The position numbers and the translations under genes were made by a program. Source: an uncultured Lachnospiraceae bacterium (lineage in GTDB: Bacteria > Bacillota > Clostridia > Lachnospirales > Lachnospiraceae). From it: 64,000 nt of DNA. Within the stretch, counting starts at the first letter, position 1. Each line of letters begins with the position of its first letter. This document shows positions 9,867 to 19,909 of the stretch, in pieces. The stretch covers positions 124,001-188,000 of the forward strand of contig CANQPM010000001.1 in the NCBI GenBank assembly GCA_947625775.1, in the 5' to 3' direction. A model generated the notes under the pieces. That model was not told where the DNA came from, searched no databases, and was given only the letters and a program-made list of their open reading frames with translations.

Positions 9867-10956
9867 TGTCAAAATACTCCTTTATCTCCCGCATCCGCTT
9901 CATCTGGTCCACCGCGAATGGACATCGGCTATTGCAATGACCGCAGCCGATACAGTCAGCGGCGTTCTTTTCTAACGCAAAATAATGCTCCCACGCCATA
10001 TCGTCTCCAATCTTTGCCAAATCATAGAACTTGTTTACCGCACCGATATCAATCCCTGCCGGGCAAGGCTCACAGTGGTTGCAATATACGCATTTCCCGC
10101 TTGCCTCTGGCGGAGCAAAGCTGCCAATCACGCTGTAGTCCAACGCGCTTTCAGGCTGCTCCTCATATTGCAGCAGAAAATCCATCTCCTTTACGCTCTG
10201 CGCGCCAGGCAGCACCGTCAGCACACCGGGCTTGTCCAGCGCATAGCGTATGCACTGGTACTGCGTGAGCGCCTTTCCAAAGGGAGATGTCTTCCCATCC
10301 AGAAGCTGCCCACCCGAAAACGGCTTCATCACGGAGATGCCGACTCCCAGCTTTTCACACTGCCGATATACCTGCACCCGTTCATCCACTCCTCCGTAAG
10401 CGTATTCTCCATGATGATAATCATAGGCTGGATTAACTGAAAACATCAGCATGTCAATTAAATCCGCATTTAGTATCTCACGAATAACCGACGGCGTATG
10501 GGAAGACGCTCCGATGTGCCTGACTATGCCTTGACTTTTCATATCCAGCAGGTATTGCAGAATGCCGTTTTTCTGATAACTTTCCCAATCCGACGAGGAA
10601 TCCATGCAGTGAATGAAACCGTAATTTATACAGTCCGTTTTCAAATCCCTTAGCTGCCTGTCCACTGAACGCTTTACGGCATCCAGATTCAGTGTCCAGC
10701 CGTATGTAATTTTGGAATAATCAGCTCCGAAATGAATCTGGTACATAACTTGATCCCGCACATCTGAAAGCGCCTCACCGAAAATCGAAAAAGCGGTCCC
10801 GTCCCCTGCGGCAAGGTCAAAGTAATTGACGCCGCCCTCATATGCCCGCCTTACCGTGCGGACAGCCTCGCCTTTGTCCGCTTCGACGATATATGCCGTA
10901 CCCATTCCTATTTCGCTGATTCGATCTCCTGTTCTACGATTTATTCTGTATTTCAT
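9853..10956 (-). CDS. Aldo/keto reductase with C-terminal 4Fe-4S ferredoxin domain
   Basis: This 367-residue oxidoreductase has an NAD(P)H-dependent TIM-barrel aldo/keto reductase domain at residues 1-280 (GMGTAYIVEAD, then YFDLAAGDG with the catalytic Asp region, and GFIHCMDS). It is followed by a ferredoxin-like domain with two cysteine clusters, CVYCNHCEPCP and CIGCGHCNSRCPF, that should each hold a 4Fe-4S centre. This arrangement is common in anaerobes and couples the reductase to iron-sulfur electron transfer. The substrate is unknown. It lies 24 bases downstream of a small Cys-containing gene in the same direction. Downstream, its stop overlaps the start of a broken deacylase gene. Confidence 0.93.
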   Translation of the reverse strand: MKYRINRRTGDRISEIGMGTAYIVEADKGEAVRTVRRAYEGGVNYFDLAAGDGTAFSIFGEALSDVRDQVMYQIHFGADYSKITYGWTLNLDAVKRSVDRQLRDLKTDCINYGFIHCMDSSSDWESYQKNGILQYLLDMKSQGIVRHIGASSHTPSVIREILNADLIDMLMFSVNPAYDYHHGEYAYGGVDERVQVYRQCEKLGVGISVMKPFSGGQLLDGKTSPFGKALTQYQCIRYALDKPGVLTVLPGAQSVKEMDFLLQYEEQPESALDYSVIGSFAPPEASGKCVYCNHCEPCPAGIDIGAVNKFYDLAKIGDDMAWEHYFALEKNAADCIGCGHCNSRCPFAVDQMKRMREIKEYFDNGTV

Positions 10957-10980
10957 TAAAATCTCCTTCCTGCGCCGCAG

Positions 10981-11211
10981 CTACTGCGCATAGCCACAGC
11001 CGCTTTTCTCTGGCATTTCGTCATTTTTTACATATCCAGCGCGAAATTCCATGTTGATTTCCCTCAGTTCCTTTCTGCCCTCAATGTAATCCTGATACAT
11101 TTCCGCCAGTCCCGCCATGCAGCCGTCGCAGCTTGCATCTATATTGCCGAGAGAATCTTTTACAATCTGCTCCCGTTCTTCCCGTGTTGTTTCGCTAATC
11201 AAATATCCCAT
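10981..11211 (-). CDS. Small cysteine-containing protein of unknown function
   Basis: This is a 76-residue soluble protein. It carries a CDGC pair near residue 30 and a GCGY near the C-terminus, which could bind metal or a cluster. It sits just upstream of the 4Fe-4S aldo/keto reductase and is probably co-transcribed. The ATG at 11211 has GGAGG 5 bases upstream; an earlier TTG is possible but poorly placed. I do not recognise a named family. A link with the iron-sulfur reductase is suggested by position only. Confidence 0.7.
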   Translation of the reverse strand: MGYLISETTREEREQIVKDSLGNIDASCDGCMAGLAEMYQDYIEGRKELREINMEFRAGYVKNDEMPEKSGCGYAQ

Positions 11212-11413
11212 ACCGCCCTCCAAATCTTAATCTTTACTTGGCATTTCAGGATAGAGATTCATTCCAGAAAACCTCTTGTTTTCTTTTGCCTGACGCAACC
11301 CGCCGCTCCATCCTAAAATTTTATCATTGTCGTTTCTTGTATTTTACCACATGGATTTCTTTTTGTAATGGGACAGCGTTAAATATTTTTGTAAAAATTA
11401 AAATATGGAAATA

Positions 11414-11450
11414 AAAAAACGATGCTATTTTTTCTGAGACATCGTTTTTT
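11414..11450. terminator. Bidirectional intrinsic terminator
   Basis: An 11-bp stem (11414-11424 AAAAAACGATG with 11440-11450 CATCGTTTTTT) has a 15-base loop and A/T tracts on both sides. It marks the end of the chromosomal segment before element A. The 200 bases on either side hold no convincing gene. Confidence 0.8.
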
Positions 11451-11677
11451 ATAAAGCATGGCAATCAACATTTTTCTGTGTATGTTGTTATTTTTAGATA
11501 GTATTCCGAATTATTTACACTCTTGTCTATACATTAGAAATCTAACTCAGTTTCATAAAAACTTATTCAAGCTCCTTTCAGGGTACAGAGTATGTCTTGT
11601 TTTTCTATCGTTTTGCTTGCGGGAAACGTATCATTTGTTGCGGTTTTGTTGTCCTTTTATGTAGTTACAAGACTGGT

Positions 11678-11696
11678 GTACCCAAATTGTACCCAC
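11678..11696 (+). repeat. Period-11 paired repeat, putative left end of element A
   Basis: GTACCC is repeated with a period of 11 (11678-11683 and 11689-11694) around AAATT, and the second copy is followed by A. The layout N5-CAAAWY-N5-CA recurs at three other element boundaries in the window. Role as an attachment or arm site is inferred. Confidence 0.45.
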
Positions 11697-11714
11697 AGCA
11701 TAAATCTGCAATAA

Positions 11715-11909
11715 TTACCTATGTGCATCAATAGCTAAACTTGCAAAAAGTACTTGCAACAATTCATTTAAACTATTTGCTTGATCTATTGCCAATTTTA
11801 TTGTCTCTTTTTCTTCTGTAGACAACTTCCGGTTTCCATGATCCAGAAAATATTTTGATATCTCTTTCCATTGATGCTCTGTCATACTTTTCCTTCTCAT
11901 TCTTTTCAA
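11715..11909 (-). CDS. Small hypothetical protein at the end of the defence operon
   Basis: This is a 64-residue, mainly helical, charged protein with no recognised motif. It lies 59 bases downstream of the HerA-like ATPase gene on the same strand, near the left end of element A. The purine-rich sequence ahead of the first ATG is not a strong ribosome site; later in-frame ATGs (codon 4 or 9) are possible starts. Its small size and position would suit an accessory component or remnant, but no function can be assigned. Confidence 0.4.
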   Translation of the reverse strand: MKRMRRKSMTEHQWKEISKYFLDHGNRKLSTEEKETIKLAIDQANSLNELLQVLFASLAIDAHR

Positions 11910-11968
11910 TTCGCTACATGCGTGTAGCGAATTATCAGACTTAATTTCTGCTGTTATTTTGCAGGCCC

Positions 11969-13819
11969 CTAATCAACATACCATTTCTCTGAAATTTTAG
12001 CGTTATCGCTATCTGTTTTAGGGCTCGCCTGCTCAAATTTTGTCAAGGTAGGCAGATTAATTGCACTGCCAAAAACCAAAGCATGACCTGTTTGTAGGTA
12101 TGTTAATCTATTAATCATATTCTGATTAATATACGGAACCATCTTTGAAATATATTGCAAATCATCTGGATTCTGCACACGGTGAATTATAAAATTACTG
12201 CACTGTGATACCACCGTTTTTGACAATTCACTAGGACGCTGCGATGAAATTCCCATCAACATACCATACTTCCGCCCTTCTTTTGCAATTCTTTCAAAAA
12301 TATTGTATCCTACTGCACCATAATTTGTTTCATTCTTAACAAATCTGTGTGCTTCTTCTATAATAAAATTTATAGGCATTTCTGCTTTATTAACACGTCT
12401 CTTTAAATAATCTAATAATAACTTCGCAAGCACTTTCGTAACCACCTCTGCCGAAGCATCATCCAACATGCTGATATCAATATCTACAATTTGAGTTTCT
12501 CCTAACATACTATCTATATACTTATCTATACTTGTATACTTCGTTTTAGAAAGAAGCTTCCCTTGTATTCCTTCCTGTATAGTTTGTAACCTAGTCATTA
12601 ATGTTGCAGTATATTCTTGTATTCTTTGCGAACTAATACTGCCCTCATATAATGTGGCAAATTCAACCGCTTGTCCAAATTCCTCCAAACTATATGGCAC
12701 CATTTGGCCAGATATCTTATTTGGCAAAAGATCGGGCTTTATATATCCAGTCAAATAATTTATAACCAATTCTTCATCTGGCATCTGCCCATAGCTTATG
12801 GAAATTACCTGTCTTAATCTTTTTCCCTGTACAACAGAATCCATACCAATTTCTTGTGTTCCAAAATGTGATATGATTGCTTTCATCTTATCCGCTTTAG
12901 AAGGAGATGTATCAGAACTATTAATTATACCCATTAATGTCGAAGCCAAAATATGGTTTTTTAATTCATTATCTTGCTCTTGACTATAAAACACTTTAGC
13001 GATTTCAATGGCACGTTTTAATACCGGTATTTGCGTCCTTTCTGATGCATGAAGTAATGTTGCCCAATCATCTGCTGACAGTGCCCAAACCGGAATTTCA
13101 AATTTATTTTCGTTTTCACCATCATCCGCAATCATCAATGACTGACTTATTTGTGAATTTAACTCATTCAATTTTGAAAACGCTTTATTATATTCTCCAT
13201 TAGAATCTATTATTACAAATTTCGCACCCTTGGCGGAATAATTGTTCTTAATAAATATATTTTGTAAAATACGTGCAATCGTATTTGATTTTCCTGCACC
13301 AGTATTTCCAAACACTGCAAAATGAAATCCAAAAAATTTATCAATATTTACTTTTACTTCATAGTCAGAGAAAATAACTGATTTCCCTATTGATAACAAA
13401 ACTGCTCTTGTTGCATTATCTTTATCTGAAACAACTACCTCTTCTGTTCCAACCTCAAGCATTGTCATTAAATCTCTTTCAGAAATCATATATATCTCCG
13501 AAAAAATAAGTGGCATTTTTGAAACTCCAAAATAAAAGTTATTGTCAATTATTTCTCCGACTAAATTCAGATAGACTTGCCTTTTGCTATTAGGTTTGTT
13601 CATTTCATCTGTTTTAGATAATAACGTTTTTTCGTCAACACCGATAATTTCCGCAATTATCGTCCTTCCCATCTCATAAATCGAAACATAAGAACCAACT
13701 TCTCCAACAAAATATATCCCATCCATAGTATTTATATAATTTCCCAAATCATCATTAACATCAGCTATAATTCCATGAATACCTATAGATGTTATTTTAC
13801 CAATTTCTCGACTACTCAT
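11969..13819 (-). CDS. HerA-like ATPase of a SIR2-HerA defence system
   Basis: This is a 616-residue FtsK/HerA-superfamily ATPase, expected to form a hexamer. Residues 1-130 match the N-terminal HAS-barrel region. The P-loop GNTGAGKSNT is at 171-180, and the Walker B region INFIIEEAHRFV lies near 480, followed by the YGMLMGISSQRPSEL segment typical of HerA. Its start overlaps the last codons of the SIR2 gene by 8 bases, which implies translational coupling and a stoichiometric complex. SIR2-HerA pairs are described anti-phage systems in which the assembly depletes NAD+ and/or degrades DNA during infection. Base composition is more AT-rich than flanking chromosome, consistent with transfer. 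Pairing with this SIR2 protein is seen; its activity is inferred from the family. Confidence 0.88.
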   Translation of the reverse strand: MSSREIGKITSIGIHGIIADVNDDLGNYINTMDGIYFVGEVGSYVSIYEMGRTIIAEIIGVDEKTLLSKTDEMNKPNSKRQVYLNLVGEIIDNNFYFGVSKMPLIFSEIYMISERDLMTMLEVGTEEVVVSDKDNATRAVLLSIGKSVIFSDYEVKVNIDKFFGFHFAVFGNTGAGKSNTIARILQNIFIKNNYSAKGAKFVIIDSNGEYNKAFSKLNELNSQISQSLMIADDGENENKFEIPVWALSADDWATLLHASERTQIPVLKRAIEIAKVFYSQEQDNELKNHILASTLMGIINSSDTSPSKADKMKAIISHFGTQEIGMDSVVQGKRLRQVISISYGQMPDEELVINYLTGYIKPDLLPNKISGQMVPYSLEEFGQAVEFATLYEGSISSQRIQEYTATLMTRLQTIQEGIQGKLLSKTKYTSIDKYIDSMLGETQIVDIDISMLDDASAEVVTKVLAKLLLDYLKRRVNKAEMPINFIIEEAHRFVKNETNYGAVGYNIFERIAKEGRKYGMLMGISSQRPSELSKTVVSQCSNFIIHRVQNPDDLQYISKMVPYINQNMINRLTYLQTGHALVFGSAINLPTLTKFEQASPKTDSDNAKISEKWYVD

Positions 13820-14951
13820 TCTTTTCCCCCTCGAATGCCTTTATTATCTTTGAAACAGTAGGCAAATCGATCTGTTCCTGTACATCTTCTTGTACATCTG
13901 GCATAGCCTTTTCAACAAAATTCTTGAAATAATGAATCTTATCATCAGAATTTACAACTATAATTCGTGTATCATCCATATCTATTAATTTCTGTATTGC
14001 ATCACTTTTTCCAAACACAACTAATTTAAATGTCGGAACCGCTAATGAATTTAAAATTAATCTATTAATGTGATCATCTGCAAAACTGTAACCTAAAGTT
14101 ATCAAAACGCTATTTTTTCGTAACATTGCTGTTTCCATTGCTCTAAACAAATCCGAATAAGGAGTCATCAATGTAGTTCTGTCTTTAAGTGGTGTTGGAT
14201 AAATCATAACTATATCTTTTGCATCAATATGGTTATAATCAATTTCCTTTATCTGTTCATCATTTTTCACCCATGTGATTGATCCATGTATCTTATATAA
14301 ATTATAAAAATTCGGAACTCTCTCCCATATATTTTTTGACAGATTCATATCCTCTACATACGCATATTTGTAACTTGCAGGATTAAATATCCTATTATAA
14401 GTTCCAATAAAACCATTATTATACGGAAAAGATAGCGAATCCAATGCTTGTTCATTATATAGGTCATAATTTGTTGTAAAAATATTAACTGGATTTTTTC
14501 TGCCTCGTATTACAGTTTTCATATAAAACTTATGATAAAAATCTAACACTTCCTTCCCATGCAATCCTAATTTTATTTGTTCCCTTATGTAGTTTTGAAC
14601 AACGCATATTTTATTCTCTATATCCCCATCAATTGTACTCACTTGATTAGCCACAGAAATAGCTCCCATGGTTTCAAGCATTTTTTCCAAATTCCCATTA
14701 AAGATGGGTTGTGCCATTTGTCCAGCTATATCAAAATCTGGGTACATTTCAAAAAAGCCACTATATAAACTCGCCATTCCCGGAATTCCCAATTCTTTGT
14801 CACCAACAATATGACTAGAACAACCTGCTCCAATCAAAAAATTCAAATTATCTAATTGAAGGAACTGTGCCATTTCACTTTTAACAAAATCCGTATCAAC
14901 GTTTATTTCTCTTTTCCCTTTGAAATATGATATGTTTTTTTCATTGTCCAT
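13812..14951 (-). CDS. SIR2-domain protein of a SIR2-HerA defence system
   Basis: This 379-residue protein has an NAD+-binding SIR2 fold. The signature stretches are GAGCSS at 41-46, FTTNYD at 158-163, and IHGS at 221-224 with the likely catalytic His222. TLGYSFADDHINRLI near 295 is a typical C-terminal SIR2 segment in defence proteins. In such systems SIR2 acts as an NADase rather than a deacylase. The ATG at 14951 is preceded by a GGAAGGA purine stretch. It is followed with an 8-base overlap by the HerA-like ATPase gene and preceded by two restriction-modification genes on the same strand, forming a defence cluster. Confidence 0.88.
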   Translation of the reverse strand: MDNEKNISYFKGKREINVDTDFVKSEMAQFLQLDNLNFLIGAGCSSHIVGDKELGIPGMASLYSGFFEMYPDFDIAGQMAQPIFNGNLEKMLETMGAISVANQVSTIDGDIENKICVVQNYIREQIKLGLHGKEVLDFYHKFYMKTVIRGRKNPVNIFTTNYDLYNEQALDSLSFPYNNGFIGTYNRIFNPASYKYAYVEDMNLSKNIWERVPNFYNLYKIHGSITWVKNDEQIKEIDYNHIDAKDIVMIYPTPLKDRTTLMTPYSDLFRAMETAMLRKNSVLITLGYSFADDHINRLILNSLAVPTFKLVVFGKSDAIQKLIDMDDTRIIVVNSDDKIHYFKNFVEKAMPDVQEDVQEQIDLPTVSKIIKAFEGEKNE

Positions 14952-15048
14952 TGTTTACATCCTTCCTTTACGAATTCTTTTGGTGTACCTATTTCATCCC
15001 CTATATATCCCATATACAACATAACAGGAAATTTCCGTATCCGAAATT

Positions 15049-15202
15049 TTATCTTCCCAATGTTCCATTTTCTGCTATTAAATCTCTTGATGTACAGCCA
15101 ATATTTTTAAAAAATTTACTATATCTTTTTGGGGGGGCAAAAAATGAACAAAATGCATCCTCGCATACAATCTACAATATCTTTAGGGAATTGAGCATTC
15201 AT
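15049..15202 (-). pseudogene. Small ORF frameshifted at a seven-base C/G run
   Basis: An ATG at 15202 with a GGAGG site 11-15 bases upstream begins MNAQFPKDIVDCMRGC and stops after 27 codons (15119). The frame runs into a homopolymer (G7 on the plus strand, 15131-15137). Reading one base fewer extends it to residue 50 with KFFKNIGCTSRDLIAENG, ending at 15049. The joined product resembles short N-terminal helical domains found at the front of some defence proteins (pattern of a charged FPKD start and a FF...GC segment), but I cannot name a family. It lies between the methylase and SIR2 genes. A slippable tract may allow on/off switching, or this may be a decayed gene. Confidence 0.4.
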
Positions 15203-15284
15203 TATATTTCTTCCTCCAAATTATCAAAAAAATGAACTATTCATCTAACCTCTCATCTTTTGTCATGACTTGTTTTCAGTCCAT

Positions 15285-16919
15285 TTATCCTCTTTTTAGT
15301 CTTCTGCTTTGAAGCTTTTTCCAAATCTTTCTTGATTCAATACAAACATCTCGTTCAATATTTAAATAATTAATTAATATCTCATTATCAACCAGCTCCA
15401 AAGCTAACTCTATATTTTCCTCTCTGCGTACTATCGCATCAACTTCTTTTAAAATCTCCTTAATTTTTTCAATGGGAATATCATCTAATACAGGAACAAT
15501 AATATTTCCCACTTCTCCAGGCAAAATCTCCAATACCCCACCACCATAACTACGTCCACATATTTCTGTAAACGCAAATGAAATACTATTATAATACGAC
15601 AAAACAATTCTTTCCGGGGCAACAGTATCCCTAAATTTAATTCTATGCATTGTGTCTGTAGAAACAGCATCACAGCAATTTAACACGAATTTGGGATATA
15701 AATTATTCCTTCTTAAAAAGAAAGCATCTGGAATCCAAATAGACGGAATACAATACCAGTTGTCTCTGATACTGCATTTGTATCCCTTGTTCTCTCCCCT
15801 TTTTTCGCCTTCGCTAATATATAACTGATGCTTTGATGGATACTTTTCAAACGGTATGTTGGGAAAGTCAATCAAATATGCCGCTTTACCATCTTCAACA
15901 TTCTTTTCCCAATCTTTCTGTGTAAAATACACACTGTTGGCATGGGAACTTCTTCCAATCAACGGTCTTACTATATTCTCAAAATCATATTCTTTTACTA
16001 TTTTCTTTGTGGCGGAAAAATATTTATTATTTCCTGTCGTAATGCCAACATTAATGAGAGCCGTATCTGATAATTTTTGAAAACGGCAATCTTTTCTTAA
16101 TGAGGAAATTAATTTATTTTCTTCTGAATTTGTAAAATATTTAGTCCACTTCTCATGCACATGATTTAATTTTTGAAATCCATTTGTCTGAAAATCAAGT
16201 GAATTTAGATCATCTAAATTATTTAATTCTATAATACGGATTCCTTTATCTTCAACGCTCTTTTCTCCAATAAACACGACTACCTCTTGCTCAATATCTG
16301 GAAATACAAGTTCTTCAAAAGTAATCAGTGTAATTTTTGATAATTCATTTGACAAAAATAATCTTAAATCTTGTGCATAAACAACTTGTAATATTTCAGC
16401 TGGAATAATAAATGCAATTTTTCCGTTCTCACTCAAAAAATGTACACATGCTACCATGAAACCAACCCATGTATTAATCAATTTATTTGACTTCATTCCA
16501 TGTTCAGTAAGAAGTTTTGACATTTCCGTTCGCTGATTTTCTTGTAAATATTGATATCTAATATAAGGAGGATTGCCCAATATCAAGTCATACTGGGCAA
16601 TCGCCTTATTCATCTGATAATAATGAAAAAAATCCATATTATAAACTTGAATATTTTTACAATTTTCAACTCTGTCAGCTAATTTTTTTGCTTCACATTC
16701 TTCTATTTCAATGGCGGTAAGTGACATCCCCTCTTGTAGCAGTCCCTTGTGCAAAGCCGCATCAATAAATACACCATCCCCACAGCTTGGTTCTAAAATT
16801 CTATGTATTGTTTTATCATGTACAAAAAAACCCACCATTTTCTCTGCAAGTTTTAATGGCGTATAGTATGCACCTCTAAGTTTTTGTTCTGTACTGTCTT
16901 CTTTTAAAATCATAATCAT
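15285..16919 (-). CDS. N6-adenine DNA methyltransferase (Eco57I/TaqI-like)
   Basis: This 544-residue S-adenosylmethionine-dependent DNA methylase has motif X GAYYTP at 17-22, motif I LEPSCGDGVF at 42-51 and the catalytic motif IV NPPYIR at 116-121. The C-terminal half, about 350 residues, should carry the TaqI-like target-recognition region. No nuclease motif is seen. Its start codon overlaps the stop of the 990-residue restriction-methylase gene by one base (TAATG), so translation is coupled. Two methylases would be needed if the target site is asymmetric, one for each strand, a layout known for several type IIG systems. Confidence 0.88.
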   Translation of the reverse strand: MIMILKEDSTEQKLRGAYYTPLKLAEKMVGFFVHDKTIHRILEPSCGDGVFIDAALHKGLLQEGMSLTAIEIEECEAKKLADRVENCKNIQVYNMDFFHYYQMNKAIAQYDLILGNPPYIRYQYLQENQRTEMSKLLTEHGMKSNKLINTWVGFMVACVHFLSENGKIAFIIPAEILQVVYAQDLRLFLSNELSKITLITFEELVFPDIEQEVVVFIGEKSVEDKGIRIIELNNLDDLNSLDFQTNGFQKLNHVHEKWTKYFTNSEENKLISSLRKDCRFQKLSDTALINVGITTGNNKYFSATKKIVKEYDFENIVRPLIGRSSHANSVYFTQKDWEKNVEDGKAAYLIDFPNIPFEKYPSKHQLYISEGEKRGENKGYKCSIRDNWYCIPSIWIPDAFFLRRNNLYPKFVLNCCDAVSTDTMHRIKFRDTVAPERIVLSYYNSISFAFTEICGRSYGGGVLEILPGEVGNIIVPVLDDIPIEKIKEILKEVDAIVRREENIELALELVDNEILINYLNIERDVCIESRKIWKKLQSRRLKRG

Positions 16920-19891
16920 TACCTAAAACTGAGTCTATAGATGCTACCAATTTGTTCATCTATTTGTTTAATCAGTTTATCCTTCTCCTGTTCTATTACT
17001 TCTCTTGTTGATTTATCAAATTTTGTTTCTAATACCTGATTTAATGCATAAATCTTATTCACCCAAGCTACAACATTTTCATATGCTAATCTTTGAGCTT
17101 TATCATCAAAATCCAACTCATAAAAAGGAAGCTTTTTTAAAAGATATGTACCTCTTGCAGTAAAACCACCTTCAAAATCACTTCCCATTATTTGAAGCAG
17201 CTTCTCAGTATATGGATGATTTAACCACGCTTGAATGTAAGCCAAATCGTATTTACAATTTGGCGTTGATGCAATTGCACAATATCCAGCAGTTCCACCA
17301 GAAGCAATCAACATATCCTTCGCATCATAAGCATACATAGGCGTCTTACTCAAAACCCGAACTATTAACTTTGGAGTATTAATAAATGCTGTTATAGCCT
17401 GAGTCCTTCCATATTGATACCAATTTTCAGATGTTGCATTTTTAATATCCCTACCAACACCATTATTTAAACACTTGGGCACTAACAAAGAATAGCAATC
17501 ATTCAAATATGCATAGGTACCTGGATAATCTTTTTTCATTATATCTAAACCAATTAGTTCCCCTGTTTTTGTATAAGGGAAAATAATCCTCTTATCTGTT
17601 TTTAGATAAGAATACGTCTGCATTCCTTTTTCATCAGCCTTAGTTGGTTTAAAATAAGGTTTTAAAATTTTCTTTTCAATTTTATACTCTTTTCCAAATT
17701 TGCTTATTCTCACAATTTCATTCGTCTCTGATACAACTTCACTTTTAGTAAACCAGTAAACAGGTTCTGGTCTTTCTGCGCTTGTTTGTATTCCATTAAA
17801 AATATTAACAATATCCCCCAAAGGCTTTGCGCGCTTTTCTAAATGCGAAATCATTTTCATAAAATCAATATCTGTTGTCAATCTCCACGGTTCATCATTT
17901 AAAACCGCCTTTTTAACAATGACATATTCTTGATTTTCTCCCGTCCAAAGCGCTGTTAATGAATCCACTTTTTTGTATTTCATTTCCAAACTAGTTCCAT
18001 TACAACACAAAACTATAGAACTATATATTGTCTTATCGGGAAACAATTGCATGTCTCCAAAATCGTCCAATTGAATCATTTTATTAGATAATAATCTTCT
18101 TAGTTCTTTTCCTGAGCCTATCTTAAAAAATTTGTTAGGTACAATATAGCATAACAAACCTTCCTTTTTTAATAACCCAATCGCGCGTTCTATAAATAAA
18201 AAATATTTATCAAATTGTTTATACGCAGTACGATATTTTTTCTTATATATATCAAATTCTAAATCGGATTCTAACACATGAATATCTTCCGTCTTAACAT
18301 AAGGCGGATTTCCTATTATTATGTCAAACTCATCATCTTTCCCCCATTCAAATGGTTTGATTTGCTTTAACAAATTAATTGATATTTCTTTATTCCCTAA
18401 ATCTTTTCTGACAATAAGCGAATTACCACTTTTAATATTTGCGCTTAAATCAGGTAAAACAGGCACATATTCATAAACTGATGCCAATGTTTCATCTTCA
18501 ATCAGTTTTACTAATAATGAAAATTTGCTTACTTCTACAGCATGTATATCAATATCCACGCCATATATACACTTTGTTAAAATATTTTTCTTATCCCCTA
18601 ATGGCAGCTTTCTTTTTCCATTACTTAATTCCAACAAATGCTTTGGCTCATTTTTCATGTACCATTCCACACAATAATCGACCAAATATTGATAAACTTC
18701 TTCCAAAAAGATTCCCGATCCACATGCAATATCCGCAATATGAATTTCTTCAATCTCCCTAGGCGTTTTGCCTTTACAATATATGTCCAATGTTGTTTTA
18801 ACCATATACTTTACTATCTCTACTGGAGTTGAAACTACCGAACGATATTTATATTCTTTCTTAACTGCTAATTTTATTTGACCTTCTTCCACCACAAGCG
18901 ACTCTGTCAAAAATAATTCATAAATTTTACCTAATATCCCTGGCTCAATAATATTAAACAAATAAGGAGCTTGCGGATAATACAAGGACATAATCATATT
19001 AAATATAATTTCATTATTCAGATCAAAAATAATATTATCCCCTGAAAAAAGCTTCGAGTTATATCTTTTATCTGCCTCTCTAAAAACTCGTAATAATGAA
19101 TTTTGTAATTCTTCTTTATTTCTTGCCGTGTCCTTCAGATTTTTGTATAATGGTAAATTTCTATCCTCACAAATTCTCAAAAAGATTATTTGGTTTATAA
19201 ACTCTTGTACTACATCATTCAATAAATCAACATCTTGATAGCACTTTGCGTTGCAATACAAATATTTTCCAATTTCTAAACGCCACTGGTTAATTTGTTC
19301 AAGAAATAACTCGTCAATCTCTTTAGCATATCTATCAACATTTTGAAAATTTCCATTAACAAATTTATCAAATTCTCCAGAATATACACTCTCTCTTGAC
19401 AATAATGAATAAATTTCTGAATATTTGTCCAAATATTCAAGATAGTAATAGCATCTATAAAGGGATGTTGTTGCTAAATCCCCCTCCTTAGGTCTATTAG
19501 TCGTATCATAAATTAATAAGTTTTCAAAATTTGTTAAAACAGACATTTTATGTTTTGCATTCCAGCCATAACTCCTTGTTTGAATAGCTGGCAAAATTTC
19601 CGTTTTAATATCAACACTTGGTTTCTTCGCTTCAACAAATATCTTTGACACACCGTTTAATGTTAAAGTATAGTCAGGTCTCTGATTTTCATTTGAATAT
19701 TTTTCTACAACAACTTCTTTGTATTGCGGCGCTACTCCACTTTTATTATGAACATCCCATCCAAAACATTCCAAAAGAGGACTAATAAATTCGTCCCTAC
19801 AATTTTGCTCATTATAGTCTTTTGCACTTCTATATGCTTTTGCATTTCTTTGATATTGAGCTATCAATCTCTGTAAATCATCTTTCTTCAT
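16919..19891 (-). CDS. Type IIG-like restriction enzyme-methyltransferase fusion
   Basis: The 990-residue protein combines cleavage and methylation. The N-terminal domain has a PD-(D/E)XK-type nuclease signature, with Asp73 in RPDYTLTLNG and Glu87-x-Lys89 in FVEAKKP. The central region is an Eco57I-like N6-adenine methylase, with ADIACGSGIFLEE near residue 415 and the NPPYVK catalytic motif near 550. The C-terminal part ends with a TaqI-type specificity region (GGFTARGTYLLKKLPF). It starts 18 bases after the HTH gene and overlaps the second methylase. It protects against foreign DNA in the cytoplasm. Length is normal for single-chain type IIG enzymes. Recognition site cannot be read from sequence. 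Confidence 0.9.
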   Translation of the reverse strand: MKKDDLQRLIAQYQRNAKAYRSAKDYNEQNCRDEFISPLLECFGWDVHNKSGVAPQYKEVVVEKYSNENQRPDYTLTLNGVSKIFVEAKKPSVDIKTEILPAIQTRSYGWNAKHKMSVLTNFENLLIYDTTNRPKEGDLATTSLYRCYYYLEYLDKYSEIYSLLSRESVYSGEFDKFVNGNFQNVDRYAKEIDELFLEQINQWRLEIGKYLYCNAKCYQDVDLLNDVVQEFINQIIFLRICEDRNLPLYKNLKDTARNKEELQNSLLRVFREADKRYNSKLFSGDNIIFDLNNEIIFNMIMSLYYPQAPYLFNIIEPGILGKIYELFLTESLVVEEGQIKLAVKKEYKYRSVVSTPVEIVKYMVKTTLDIYCKGKTPREIEEIHIADIACGSGIFLEEVYQYLVDYCVEWYMKNEPKHLLELSNGKRKLPLGDKKNILTKCIYGVDIDIHAVEVSKFSLLVKLIEDETLASVYEYVPVLPDLSANIKSGNSLIVRKDLGNKEISINLLKQIKPFEWGKDDEFDIIIGNPPYVKTEDIHVLESDLEFDIYKKKYRTAYKQFDKYFLFIERAIGLLKKEGLLCYIVPNKFFKIGSGKELRRLLSNKMIQLDDFGDMQLFPDKTIYSSIVLCCNGTSLEMKYKKVDSLTALWTGENQEYVIVKKAVLNDEPWRLTTDIDFMKMISHLEKRAKPLGDIVNIFNGIQTSAERPEPVYWFTKSEVVSETNEIVRISKFGKEYKIEKKILKPYFKPTKADEKGMQTYSYLKTDKRIIFPYTKTGELIGLDIMKKDYPGTYAYLNDCYSLLVPKCLNNGVGRDIKNATSENWYQYGRTQAITAFINTPKLIVRVLSKTPMYAYDAKDMLIASGGTAGYCAIASTPNCKYDLAYIQAWLNHPYTEKLLQIMGSDFEGGFTARGTYLLKKLPFYELDFDDKAQRLAYENVVAWVNKIYALNQVLETKFDKSTREVIEQEKDKLIKQIDEQIGSIYRLSFR

Positions 19892-19909
19892 AGTATCTCC
19901 TTGTACTAT

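Noticed and set aside
9720-10440. Two long plus-strand ORFs
   Set aside because: They lie antisense to the aldo/keto reductase with its two iron-sulfur motifs.
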